From: VRUE01 sp963704505
GTDB taxonomy: Bacteria; Actinomycetota; Thermoleophilia; Solirubrobacterales; 70-9
Length of the DNA: 64,000 nt
Direction: 5' to 3'
Assembly (NCBI GenBank): GCA_963704505.1
Contig: OY969912.1
Span: forward strand, 2,914,001-2,978,000
Shown in pieces: positions 22,713 to 31,588 of the stretch. Each line of letters opens with the position of its first letter. Position 1 is the first letter of the stretch. Position numbers and translations under genes: made by a program. The notes beneath the pieces were generated by a model. That model worked only from the letters and a program-made list of their open reading frames with translations, was not told the DNA's origin and searched no databases.

Positions 22713-25202
22713 CGATCGTCGCCCCAGAGCACCAGCGCCGCGGGCAGGGCGATCATCACGCCGGCGAGCGCCACCAAGAGGTCGATCACGGTGACGATCC
22801 CGAAGTCGCGCAGCATGCTGATGTCGCTCGCGACCAGCACCGCGAAGCCCGCGGTCGCGGTCAGGCCGGACGCCAGGACAGCGGCGCCGGTGCGCGCGTA
22901 GGCAGCGGCCATCGCCTCGGCCGCCGTGCCGCCGCGCCGCTCCTCTCGAAAGCGCGCCGCGAGGATCACGCTGAACTCGGTGGCGATCGCGATCGTCAGC
23001 GCCCCGAGGGCGGCGGAAAGGGGGTTGAGGGGCACGCCGCTGGCCCAGAGCACGAGCGCCGACCAGCCGCTGGCGAGCACTACCGGAGCGAGCGGGACCA
23101 GCGCCCTGGTCACCGACCGATAGGCGATCAGCAGGACGAGCGCGACGGCCACCAGCCCCGCCAGGGTGAGCCAGTAGCGGCTGGCCGAGAGGTCGGATGC
23201 AGCCGACGCAGCGATCACCGGAAGGCCGGCTAGCTCGACCCGGACCCCGGGTGGCGGCCCACCGGGGGCGCCCGGCTCGCCGATCTCACCGCGGACCCGG
23301 TCGATCAGCGCCTGCTGGTCGTCGAGCGACTGCGCCCGGATCCCGAAGCTGAGCAGGGCGACGTGGCCGGGGGCGCCGGTGGCCGGGTCGAGCGGGGCCA
23401 CCTGTTCGAGGTCGTAGGGAGGCAGTTCGGCGAGCGCCGCCCGCACCTCGTGCCTGTGCAGGGTGCCGCCGCCGACGATGAAGTCGGACAGCGCGGGGCC
23501 TGGGCAGACTTCGGCGTGGAGGCAGCTCGGGTGCCGGCCCGTCGAAGCCGTTTTCGGAGAGGACGCGATGCTTGAAGTCGGCCATCCAGCGCAGCGTCGC
23601 CGGGTCGGAGAGGTCGGGCGCGTCGACCCGCACGTCGAGCTCGCCGCTGACCCCGGTCGCGTCCTGGAGCTCGTTCAGTTCGCGGACCTCGCGCAGGCCC
23701 TGGGGCGCGAGCGAGCGGATGTCGGAGTCGGTTTCGATCTGGGTGCCGAGACCCCAGCCGAGGACGGCGAGGAGGAGGCCGATTCCGAGGACCTCGCGGG
23801 GGTGGGAGATGCCTAGGGACGCTAGGCGCTCCGGCAGGCGGGTGGCGTCGGATGAGAAGCGATCACTGCCTCGCTTGGCGCTCCACCGCCCGCCGAAGGT
23901 GCGGTGGCCCGCCTCCCTCCGCTCGAGAAGCAAGCTGAGGGTGGCGGAGCCGACGGTGAGAGCAAGGACGAAGCCGATCACTACTCCGACTACGAGGAGC
24001 CAGGAGAAGCTCCGCACCATGGGGGTCGGGGAGAGGAGGAGGACGAGGAAGCCGGCGCTGGTGGCCAGGCAGGCGATCGCGATCGTGGGGCCGCCGGCGG
24101 CCGCGGCACCGCGGGCCGCCTCCACCCCGCTCTCGCCCCCCTCGGCGGCCTCGTCGAAGCGCGCCTGGAGCTGGATCGCGTAGTCGACGGCGAGGCCGAT
24201 CAGGATCGGCAGCACCGCGATCGAGGCCATCGTCAGCGAACCGCCGAAGACGCCGAGCAACCCGAAGGTGAGCGCCGCCGCCGCCAGCGCGAGAAGGAGG
24301 GGCAGCAGCCGCGGCCGCGAGCGGAAGACGAGGAGCAGGGCGAGCGCCATGACCACCACCGCAACACCGAGCAGAAGCAACAGCGCGTCCTTGAGCGCCC
24401 GCCCGACCCCGTCGACGACCACCGGCACACCGGAGACGACGTATTCGCCGCGGTGGAGCGCGAAGCAGGGTTCCGGTTTGCCCTTGTCGCCGCAGGCGGC
24501 GCGCGGCGTGGTGTCGAAGACCGCGTCGCGGATCAGGGAGATGGCCCGCCGGCGCTCGGCTTCGCCGAGGTCGGGGCGAAGGCGGACGATGATCTGCGCC
24601 GAGTGGGCGTTCGGGAAGAGGTAGGCGAGCCGCGCCTTGGGCGTGTCCCGGCCGCGGTTCAGGTCGAAGACGACGGCCGAGGTGAATTCGGGGTTGCCGA
24701 GGCTGGGCGCGCTGGTGATCCCGTACTTGGCGGCGACTTCGAGGACGAATTCGCGCAGGCGCGCCGGCGGCACCCGCGCCGCCATCCGTTCGAGCTGGGT
24801 TCCGATCTGGATCACCGCCTCGTTGAGGAAAGTCGCCGGACCGGAGACGAACTTGACGGCACCGAGGCGGGCCAGTTCGGCGCAGGGCCCCGGGATCGGC
24901 TTCACGCCCTTCGGGACCTTGCCCGAGAGGCAGCCCTCGAGCCGGAGCAGGCGGCCCAGGTTGTCGGTCAGCAGCAGCTGCTGGAGGTCGCCCCGCGCGA
25001 GCACGACGATCGGTTCTTCGCCGAAGCTGTCGCGCAGCTGCTGGGTTGCCCGGTAGCTGGCCGAGTCCGAGTCGACCAGGGTGTCGGTGCCCGCGTCGGT
25101 CGGCACCTGCGTCGCCGCCACCGCGGCGGCGACGGCCAGCACCGTCGCGATCGCCAGGACGAGCCTGGCATGCCTGGCTGCCCAGGCGGCGGCGGCGCTC
25201 AA
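22709..25202 (-). pseudogene. RND/MMPL-family transporter split by a frameshift
   Basis: Two overlapping frames together encode one ~830-residue MMPL-like protein with two five- or six-span membrane halves. The first frame (25202 to ~23530) carries the N-terminal half (IAVLPILIGLAVDYAIQLQARF) and stays normal to DGPAPEL; after that it becomes Arg/Pro-rich noise. The second frame reads ...PSCLHAEVCPGPALSDFIV and continues through the second membrane half (IAIATEFSVILAARF) to the stop at 22709. Removing one base from the GGG run at 23529-23531 restores a single frame. It is either a real inactivating mutation or a sequencing error. Start and end overlap neighbours by 4 nt, so an intact gene is expected. 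Confidence 0.8.
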
Positions 25203-26125
25203 TCCATCGAGAGCGGGCCGGTCACGTCCGCTGCGAGGAACTGGGCGACGAAGGCATTTTCGGAATCGAAGAGTTCTTCTTTCGGCCCCGACTCGACGAT
25301 TTTCCCGTTCCAGAGGACGGCCAGGAAGTCGGCGATCCGCCGCGCGGTGTTGAGGTCGTGGCTGATCGTCAGATAGCAGCCGCCGTTCTCGGCGTGGACC
25401 TCACGGATCAACTCGCAAAGGAGTGCCGTGCGGACCGGGTCGAGCCCGGAGTCGGGCTCGTCGAACATGACGATCTGCGGTTCGAGGACGAGGGCGCGAG
25501 CGAAGCCGGCGCGCTTGCGCATGCCGCCCGAGAGCTCGTTCGGCATCTTGAAGGTCGCCTCGGTGAGGCCGACCTCTTTGAGCCTGCGGTTGACGATCTC
25601 GCCGATCTCTTCCTCGCTTTTGTCAGTGTGCTGGCGCAGCGGGAAGGCGGTGTTGTCGTAGATGTTCATCGAGCCGAAGAGGGCGCCGTCCTGGAAGAGC
25701 AGGCCGAACTTTTTACGGACGTCGAAGAGTTCGTCGTCGGTCATGTTCGGAATCGATTCGCCGTGCACGAGAACGTCGCCCGAGTCGGGCATCAGGAGGC
25801 CGACGATGTGCTTGATCAGGACGCTCTTGCCGGTCCCCGAGGGGCCGAGGACCATCGAGACCTGATCCTCGGGAAGCCCCAGGTTGAGGCCGTTGAGGAT
25901 GCGGGCGCGGCCAAACTGTTTGACCAGGTCGATGATCTCGATCGCGTCTTCGCCACCGTGGTCGCGCTTGCGGCCGGTGTGGAAGCGGTAGGGATCGGGC
26001 TCGTCGGGCGCAACGCCCGGAATGACGAAGTCGCGGCCCATCGTCGCCCCGTCCTCGCTGATGTAGGGGCCGGTGGGCGGATTCGCCGCCACTTCCTCGT
26101 CGGTTCGATTCTCTTTGTCTGGCAC
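25199..26125 (-). CDS. MlaF/Mkl-type lipid ABC transporter ATPase
   Basis: A 308-residue ATPase. Residues 1-60 are an acidic extension; then come Walker A GPSGTGKSV, the Mla/Mce-type stretch KHIVGLLMPDSGDVLVHGE, signature LSGGMRKR and Walker B IVMFDEPDSGLDPVR. This is the ATPase of MCE-type (Mla/Mce) lipid transporters. It lies directly after two MlaE permeases, but no MCE-domain protein is encoded nearby. ATG 26125 is 1 nt after the permease stop, and its stop overlaps the RND start. Confidence 0.9.
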   Translation of the reverse strand: MPDKENRTDEEVAANPPTGPYISEDGATMGRDFVIPGVAPDEPDPYRFHTGRKRDHGGEDAIEIIDLVKQFGRARILNGLNLGLPEDQVSMVLGPSGTGKSVLIKHIVGLLMPDSGDVLVHGESIPNMTDDELFDVRKKFGLLFQDGALFGSMNIYDNTAFPLRQHTDKSEEEIGEIVNRRLKEVGLTEATFKMPNELSGGMRKRAGFARALVLEPQIVMFDEPDSGLDPVRTALLCELIREVHAENGGCYLTISHDLNTARRIADFLAVLWNGKIVESGPKEELFDSENAFVAQFLAADVTGPLSMD

Positions 26126-26126
26126 G

Positions 26127-26924
26127 TCAGCCTCCTATCGGCGCTCTCGGGTTGGCGCCCCAAAAGATCAGGGTCCCGAGCATCCCGATGATGTGAACTA
26201 AGACGATGTTCAGGACCATCGATTTCGCGGTCGCGGTGCCGACCCCGACCGGCCCGCCCGAGGCGGTGTAGCCGTAGTAGCAGCCGACAAGCACGATGCA
26301 GGTCGCCATCACCATGCCCTTGGTGAGGCTGAAGAACAGGTCGGGCGGGTTTTGGAACATCCAGAAGATCAGTTCGTAGCCACCCGAGGAGACGTCGCCG
26401 ATCTGCTGGACGACGGCCAGGTAGCTGGCGAAGTACATGATCCCGATTCCGGCCAGGTACATGAACGGGAAGGCGATCCAGGCGGCGAGCAGGCGGGTCG
26501 CGCAGAGGAAGGTGATCGGCGGCACGCCCATGACCTCGAGCGCGTCGATCTCGTCGGAGATCCGCATCGCGCCGAGCTCGGCGACGATCCCGGTCCCGAC
26601 CTTGGCGGCGAGCATGTAGCCGAAGGCGTAGGGCATCACCTCGCGCAGGTCGCACCAGGCCGAGAAGAGGCCGGCGTAGGCGGGCGCGCCCTGCGCGCGC
26701 AGGAGGTAGGCGCCCTCGATCCCGCACTGGAGCCCGAGGATGAAGACGAGGCCCCAGATGATCAGGGCCGAGCCGAGGATCAGGATCCCGGCCTGCCGCA
26801 GGCTCTCGCCGAAGAAGCGGAGTACGCGGCCGGAGTAGACGAGGCCGGCGACGCGGCCGCCGAAGCGGGCGATCTCGCCGAAGTTGTCGAGCCAGCCGCG
26901 CGGGACTTCTAGCCAGGCGTTCAT
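26127..26924 (-). CDS. MlaE/YrbE-type permease (second of pair)
   Basis: A 265-residue MlaE-family permease with about five or six spans and the diagnostic EIDALEVMGVPPITFLCATRLLA loop near residue 130. Pairs of YrbE proteins form the membrane part of actinobacterial Mce lipid importers. It follows the first permease by 4 nt and precedes the ATPase by 1 nt. Confidence 0.9.
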   Translation of the reverse strand: MNAWLEVPRGWLDNFGEIARFGGRVAGLVYSGRVLRFFGESLRQAGILILGSALIIWGLVFILGLQCGIEGAYLLRAQGAPAYAGLFSAWCDLREVMPYAFGYMLAAKVGTGIVAELGAMRISDEIDALEVMGVPPITFLCATRLLAAWIAFPFMYLAGIGIMYFASYLAVVQQIGDVSSGGYELIFWMFQNPPDLFFSLTKGMVMATCIVLVGCYYGYTASGGPVGVGTATAKSMVLNIVLVHIIGMLGTLIFWGANPRAPIGG

Positions 26925-26928
26925 GCGG

Positions 26929-27738
26929 TCACCGGATCGTCTGCAGTTCGGGGTTGGTGGCGAGCAGGGTCTGGGTGAAGGCGTAGTTGAAGGCGAAGAC
27001 GCCCATGAAGGAGATCACCACAGCCTGGTTGACGGCGCGGCCGACTCCGGCGGCGCCGCCGGAGGCATTCATCCCCTTGTATGAGCAGACGACGGCGATG
27101 ATCGCGCCGAACAAAGTGCACTTGACGACCGAGCCCCAGAGGTCGGTGATCGAGGCGTTCGAGAAGAGCGTGGCGAAGAAGCCCCCGAGCGGCTGGTTGT
27201 AGAGGACCTCGGTGAGGATTCCGCCGCTGATCCCGAAGACCAGGGCGTAGATGTCGAGCAGGCCGGTGATCAGCATCAGGGCCAGGAAGCGCGGCACGAC
27301 CAGGTTCTTGATCGGATCGACCCCGAGGACCTGCAGGGCGTCGAGCTCCTCGCGGATCTTGCGGGCGCCGAGGTCGGCGGTGATCGCCGTCCCCGCCACG
27401 CCGGCGACGACGACCGCGGTCACGAAGGGCGCGAACTCGCGGATCGAGGCGAGGACGAAGAAGCCGCCGAGCCGGTCGAGGGTGCCGAAGAGGGTGAAGA
27501 CGTTGGCCGCCTGCAGGCCCGGCGCCCCGAATCCGAAGGCGACGGTCGAGACGAGCAGCGGGAACCAGCAGAGCTGGAGGGCAAAGAGGAACTGGCCGAT
27601 GAACTCCTCGCCGTACGGATACGGCGGTTTAACGGCAGAGACGAGCGTCCGAGCGGTGAGGATCATCATTTCCCCCACCTGTTCGAAGAAGGACTTCGCC
27701 GGAGCAAAGCTCCTGCCTATCGATGCGGCTCTGTCCAT
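26929..27738 (-). CDS. MlaE/YrbE-type permease (first of pair)
   Basis: A 269-residue MlaE-family permease. The family loop reads ELDALQVLGVDPIKNLVVPRFLAL (about residue 135). ATG 27738 has GGAG just upstream. It is the first gene of a six-gene operon that runs to 21383. Upstream, a TACACT -10 box and a 15-bp palindrome at 27776-27790 mark the likely promoter and operator. Confidence 0.9.
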   Translation of the reverse strand: MDRAASIGRSFAPAKSFFEQVGEMMILTARTLVSAVKPPYPYGEEFIGQFLFALQLCWFPLLVSTVAFGFGAPGLQAANVFTLFGTLDRLGGFFVLASIREFAPFVTAVVVAGVAGTAITADLGARKIREELDALQVLGVDPIKNLVVPRFLALMLITGLLDIYALVFGISGGILTEVLYNQPLGGFFATLFSNASITDLWGSVVKCTLFGAIIAVVCSYKGMNASGGAAGVGRAVNQAVVISFMGVFAFNYAFTQTLLATNPELQTIR

Positions 27739-27775
27739 TGCTCCTCCAGAAGAACCGGGCCGCGACCCCCGCGAC

Positions 27776-27790
27776 CTCAGCCTGGCTGAG
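27776..27790. promoter_or_regulatory. Perfect palindrome in promoter of MlaE operon
   Basis: CTCAGCC-T-GGCTGAG is a perfect 7-1-7 palindrome. On the minus strand it sits right after a TACACT box (complement of 27789-27794), the position expected for a repressor site of the MlaE operon. The divergent lipoprotein gene starts at 27875. Confidence 0.4.
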
Positions 27791-27874
27791 TGTATGTGAT
27801 GCGTGCGGCGCCTCCGTTAGCCGAGTGTTGAGATCGTTCTCGGCCTCCTGGGGGGGTGGTATGTTCCGGCCGCT

Positions 27875-28579
27875 TTGGGGGGGACCTGCACACCAGGCCG
27901 TTTTTCCTGCTTTCGCGGGCTCTCCGCGGGACTCGCTCTGCTTGCCCTTTCGCTGTTCGTCACGGCCTGCGGTGGCGGCACCTCCTCGGACTCCAACGAG
28001 CGCGAAGGAACCTACGAAGTGGATGTCACCAAAGCGTCCTTCCCGCCGCTGCAGAGGCTGGGCCAAACCTCGCTGATGCGGATCAGGGTGCAAAACACCG
28101 GTGAACACGCGGTTCCGGCGCTGACCGTCGCGGTGACCGTGGGCGGCAAGGAAGGCGAAGCCTCCGCCCTGCCGTTCGGCGTTCACGATCCCCAGCCCGA
28201 CCTGGCACAGCCAGACCGGCCGGTCTGGGTCCTGGCCGAAGGCTATCCCCACCTCAACGGCTCGACCAACCCTGGCGGGGCGCGCACCTCGAGCCCGAAG
28301 ATCTTCGACCTGGGCCCGGTTGCCCCGAACGACACGGTGGAAGCGGTCTGGAAGTTGAGCGCCGTCCGGGCCGGGAAATTCTCCGTCGCCTACGGGATCG
28401 ACGCGGGGCTGAGCAACAAGGTGAAGGCGAAGACCAAGAACGGGGTCTCCCCGGGCGGGACCTTCGACGTTGAAATCTCGCGCGAAACACCGCCCCTCGA
28501 AGTGACCGACTCCGGCGAAGTCGTCGAAATCGGCAAAGGCAAGAGCTCCGGCGGCAAAGGCGGGGAATCGGGTAAGTAG
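27875..28579 (+). CDS. Secreted lipoprotein, unknown function
   Basis: A 234-residue protein with a signal peptide and lipobox (SLFVTACGGGTSS). The mature part looks like a single beta-sandwich (LMRIRVQNTGEHAVPALTVAVTV is CARDB/DUF11-like), followed by a Gly/Lys-rich tail. The start TTG 27875 is the only in-frame start giving a complete signal peptide. It overlaps the next lipoprotein gene by 1 nt (TAGTG), so the two are co-expressed. No function can be named. Confidence 0.65.
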   Translation: MGGTCTPGRFSCFRGLSAGLALLALSLFVTACGGGTSSDSNEREGTYEVDVTKASFPPLQRLGQTSLMRIRVQNTGEHAVPALTVAVTVGGKEGEASALPFGVHDPQPDLAQPDRPVWVLAEGYPHLNGSTNPGGARTSSPKIFDLGPVAPNDTVEAVWKLSAVRAGKFSVAYGIDAGLSNKVKAKTKNGVSPGGTFDVEISRETPPLEVTDSGEVVEIGKGKSSGGKGGESGK

Positions 28580-29784
28580 TGGGAATCAGGCGTCCCGCCC
28601 CCACACTGACCATCGCAGTCCTCGCCTTCGCCCTCGCGGCCCTCTCCGCCTGCGGCGCCTCCGGCTCGCCCACGACCGGCTCAGGGGCGATGTCTTCCAA
28701 GGGAGGCGGGGTCGCCCTGAAGAAGATCGGGAGCTTCGACAGCCCGGACTACATCACTGCGGCACCCGGCTTCCCGAAGCTTCTCTTCGTCGTCGAGCAG
28801 GGCGGCCGGATCCAGGTCCTCAGCGGGGGCCACCGGCTGGCCAAGCCGTTCCTCGACATCTCGAAGCTGATCTCCTTCGGCGGCGAGCGCGGCCTGCTCT
28901 CGGTCGCGTTTCCTCCCGACTACCCGTCCAGCGGCCGCTTCTACGTCTATTACACGGGGCACAACGGCGACATCCACGTCGACGAATTCCATCGGCGCTC
29001 CGCCACCGTGGCCGCGCCCGGATCGCGCCGGGGGGTGATCCAGATCCCGCACCGGATCAACGAAAACCACAACGGCGGCCAGCTCCAGTTCCTGGGAGAC
29101 CTGCTCTATTTCGGCACCGGCGACGGCGGCTCCGGCGGCGACCCGCCCAACAACGCCCAGAACAAGGACAGCCTGCTCGGCAAGCTGCTGCGCATCGACC
29201 CGCGGCCGCCGGGCGGCCGGCCCTACTCGGTCCCGCAGTCGAACCCCTTCGTCGGCAAGCCCGGCCGCGACGAGATCTACAGCTACGGACTGCGCAACCC
29301 GTTCCGATTCTCCTTCGACACGGTGAGCGCGTCGGCGCCGAGGATCGCAATCGGCGACGTCGGCCAGAACCAGATCGAGGAGGTCGACTACACGACCGTC
29401 GACGGGGCTTCAGGAGCGAACTTCGGCTGGGACGCGTTCGAGGGCTTCTCGCCCTACGAAGAAGAAAACAGCGGCACCACAGACCCGGGCGGCACGGTCA
29501 AACCGATCTTCGCCTACCCGCACAGCCGCGGCGGGGGCAGCTGCAGCGTGATCGGCGGCTACGTCGTCGCCGACCCCGAGCTCACCTCCCTATACAAACG
29601 CTACGTCTACGCCGACCTCTGCGAAGGGAAGCTGCGGGCGCTGACCCCGCACCTCGGCCGGGCGAGCGGCGAGCACTCGCTCGGACTGGCGGTCGACAGC
29701 CCGAGTTCCTTCGGCGAAGACGACCAGCACCGCCTGTACGTCGCCTCGCTCAACGGACCCGTTTACCGCCTGGTTGCCCGATAG
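28579..29784 (+). CDS. PQQ-dependent sugar dehydrogenase-like lipoprotein
   Basis: A 401-residue lipoprotein (lipobox LAALSACGAS) with the six-bladed propeller of the soluble glucose/sorbosone dehydrogenase (GSDH) family: GERGLLSVAFPPDY, ENHNGGQLQFLGDLLYFGTGDGG (catalytic His in NHNGG), YSYGLRNPFRFSFD and IAIGDVGQNQIEEV are all present. These enzymes oxidise sugars at the cell surface with PQQ; no PQQ genes are visible here. GTG 28579 overlaps the previous stop. Confidence 0.88.
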   Translation: MGIRRPAPTLTIAVLAFALAALSACGASGSPTTGSGAMSSKGGGVALKKIGSFDSPDYITAAPGFPKLLFVVEQGGRIQVLSGGHRLAKPFLDISKLISFGGERGLLSVAFPPDYPSSGRFYVYYTGHNGDIHVDEFHRRSATVAAPGSRRGVIQIPHRINENHNGGQLQFLGDLLYFGTGDGGSGGDPPNNAQNKDSLLGKLLRIDPRPPGGRPYSVPQSNPFVGKPGRDEIYSYGLRNPFRFSFDTVSASAPRIAIGDVGQNQIEEVDYTTVDGASGANFGWDAFEGFSPYEEENSGTTDPGGTVKPIFAYPHSRGGGSCSVIGGYVVADPELTSLYKRYVYADLCEGKLRALTPHLGRASGEHSLGLAVDSPSSFGEDDQHRLYVASLNGPVYRLVAR

Positions 29785-29791
29785 GTAAGGT

Positions 29792-29807
29792 TTGGCTGAC
29801 CAGCCAA
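29792..29807. promoter_or_regulatory. Operator TTGGCTGACCAGCCAA before aldehyde dehydrogenase
   Basis: A 7-2-7 palindrome placed immediately after a TAAGGT -10 box (29786-29791). It matches the operator at 47225-47240 in 14 of 16 positions, and the two differences are symmetrical, so the palindrome is preserved. It is a likely binding site of the TetR protein encoded at 45774-46373. Confidence 0.6.
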
Positions 29808-29827
29808 TTCCTTCGAAGGGAGTCCAG

Positions 29828-31408
29828 GTGGAGAGCGGCACGGCGGAGACACGCACGACGACCCTCAACGAGGCGGATGGAGGCGAGGCGGCGCCGAAGG
29901 GGCCCGAGCAGATCGAGGTCCTCAATCCGGCCACCGGCAAGGTCATCGGCGCGGTCGAGGTCGCTTCCCCCGATGAGGTCGCGGAGACCGTCGCCCGGGT
30001 GCGCGCCAATCAGCTCGAGTGGGAGGCGCTCGGCATCGATGGTCGCTTCCACTGGCTCGGGCAGCTGCGCGACTGGATGCTCGACAACAGCGAGCGGATC
30101 GCCGACACGATGCAGCTCGAGACCGGCAAGGTCCGCGGCGACGTCGGCGCCGAGACGATCTACCTCACCGACCTGATCAACTTCTACGGCAGCAAGGCCG
30201 CCAAGTTCATCGGCGACGAAACGGTCCGCCCCCATTCGCCGCTGATGGCGTCGAAGAAGATGAAGGTCCAGTACCGCCCCTACCCGGTGGTCGGCGTGAT
30301 CAGCCCCTGGAACTTTCCGCTTGCCCTGGCGCTCGGCGACGCGGTCCCCGCCCTTCAGGCCGGCGCCGCCGTCGTCGTCAAGCCTTCTGAGTTCACCCCG
30401 CTCGGCTTCGCCGACGTGGTCAAGGCCTGGAAGGAGGAGATCGGAGCCCCCGACGTATTCGACTGCGTGCACGGGGTCGGCGAGGTCGGCGGCTCGTTGG
30501 TCGACAACGCCGACTACGTGCAGTTCACAGGCTCCGACCGTACTGGGCGCAAGGTGATGGCCCGCGCCGCCGAGACGCTGACGCCGGTCAGCCTCGAGCT
30601 CGGCGGCAAGGACCCGATGATCGTCCTCGCCGACGCCAACATCGACCGGGCCGCCAACGCCGCCACCTGGGGCTCGATGTACAACGCCGGACAGGTCTGC
30701 CTCTCGGTCGAGCGGGTCTACGTCGAGGAGCCCGCCTACGACGAGTTCGTCGCGAAGCTGACCAAGGAGGTCGGCAAGCTGCGCCAGGGCAGCGACGGCC
30801 GCGGCTTCGGCAAGGACATCGGCTCGATGACCTCCCCCAACCAGCGCGCCGTGGTCGAAGACCACGTCGAGGACGCCCTCGCCAACGGGGCCCGTGCGCT
30901 GACCGGCGGCAAGGCGATCGACGGGCCCGGCGACTACTTCGAGCCGACCGTCCTGGTCGACGTCGATCACTCGATGAAGGTGATGCGCGACGAGACCTTC
31001 GGCCCGGTCGTCGGGGTGATGAAGGTGCGCGATTCCGAGGAGGCCCTGCGCCTCGCGAACGACACCCGCTATGGGCTCGCCGCCTCGGTCTTCGGCGAGA
31101 CCAGCCGCGCCGAGAGCATCGCCCGCCGGATCGACGCCGGCGCGGTGAACATCAACGACGTGATCACCAACTACATCGCCGTCGACGTTCCGATGGGGGG
31201 CTGGAAGGAGTCCGGCATCGGATTCCGCCACGGCGAGTATGGGATCAAGAAGTACACCCGCCCCGAGTCGATCATCGTCACCCGCTTCGCGGGCAAGCGC
31301 GAACCGACCTGGTACCCGTACACGAAGACCCGCCGCACCCTGGTCAACCGAATCGCCGCAGCCTTCAACGCCAGGGACCTGAAGCGCCGGTTCGGCCTGC
31401 GCGGCTGA
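29828..31408 (+). CDS. Aldehyde dehydrogenase (succinate-semialdehyde type)
   Basis: A 526-residue NAD(P)-dependent aldehyde dehydrogenase. VGVISPWNFPLALAL, the active-site Glu in LELGGKDP and the catalytic Cys in NAGQVCLSVERVYV are intact. The closest subgroup appears to be succinate-semialdehyde or broad-range aldehyde dehydrogenases. I chose GTG 29828, preceded by AAGGGAG at 5 nt, over TTG 29792, because the latter lies in a palindromic operator. The shared operator with the nitrilase-tetR operon suggests a common inducer, perhaps an omega-amino or amide catabolite. Confidence 0.9.
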   Translation: MESGTAETRTTTLNEADGGEAAPKGPEQIEVLNPATGKVIGAVEVASPDEVAETVARVRANQLEWEALGIDGRFHWLGQLRDWMLDNSERIADTMQLETGKVRGDVGAETIYLTDLINFYGSKAAKFIGDETVRPHSPLMASKKMKVQYRPYPVVGVISPWNFPLALALGDAVPALQAGAAVVVKPSEFTPLGFADVVKAWKEEIGAPDVFDCVHGVGEVGGSLVDNADYVQFTGSDRTGRKVMARAAETLTPVSLELGGKDPMIVLADANIDRAANAATWGSMYNAGQVCLSVERVYVEEPAYDEFVAKLTKEVGKLRQGSDGRGFGKDIGSMTSPNQRAVVEDHVEDALANGARALTGGKAIDGPGDYFEPTVLVDVDHSMKVMRDETFGPVVGVMKVRDSEEALRLANDTRYGLAASVFGETSRAESIARRIDAGAVNINDVITNYIAVDVPMGGWKESGIGFRHGEYGIKKYTRPESIIVTRFAGKREPTWYPYTKTRRTLVNRIAAAFNARDLKRRFGLRG

Positions 31409-31415
31409 AGCAGAC

Positions 31416-31452
31416 CAGCCAGCTCCGCGTGGGAAGTGCGGGCTGCTGGCTG
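31416..31452 (+). terminator. Hairpin after aldehyde dehydrogenase gene
   Basis: CAGCCAGC (31416-31423) pairs with GCTGGCTG (31445-31452) eight nucleotides after the stop codon. There is no U-run, so it is a weak candidate for intrinsic termination. Confidence 0.3.
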
Positions 31453-31471
31453 AGATCGCAGATGCGACCTG

Positions 31472-31574
31472 AGGGGTCGGGCCTCCCTCTCTCGGAGGCT
31501 CAAGCGCCTACGCCTCGAAGTGCCAGGGACGATCTGCTGCGCGACGGTCTCCGAGAGAGGGAGGCCCGACCCCT
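31472..31574. repeat. 103-bp hairpin element with 26-bp perfect arms before metH
   Basis: The arms at 31472-31497 and 31549-31574 are exact reverse complements, with a 51-nt centre. The right arm ends 14 nt before metH and abuts its -10 box, so the element covers the promoter's upstream region. Its architecture resembles the palindromes at 38872 and 39274. Similarity in sequence is limited to part of the centre (CGAAGTGCCAGGG against CGAGGCGCCAGC). Confidence 0.75.
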
Positions 31575-31575
31575 T

Positions 31576-31581
31576 TAACCT
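31576..31581 (+). promoter_or_regulatory. -10 box of leaderless metH
   Basis: TAACCT lies 7 nt before ATG 31589 and directly follows the right arm of the hairpin element. Confidence 0.45.
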
Positions 31582-31588
31582 CTCTGCA

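Noticed and set aside
29780..29791. CGATAGGTAAGGT repeated before the aldehyde dehydrogenase gene and (minus strand) after the TetR gene
   Set aside because: In both places it begins with CGA-TAG, the last Arg codon and stop of the preceding gene, so the match is likely chance plus a promoter-like tail.
31472..31574. The 103-bp hairpin as a simple transcription terminator
   Set aside because: It has no U-run, a 51-nt centre, and abuts the metH -10 box, so termination is not its obvious role.
31409..31588. Possible cobalamin, SAH or SAM riboswitch upstream of metH
   Set aside because: No B12-box-like or SAH-riboswitch core could be matched; the region is better described by two hairpins, one with perfect 26-bp arms.
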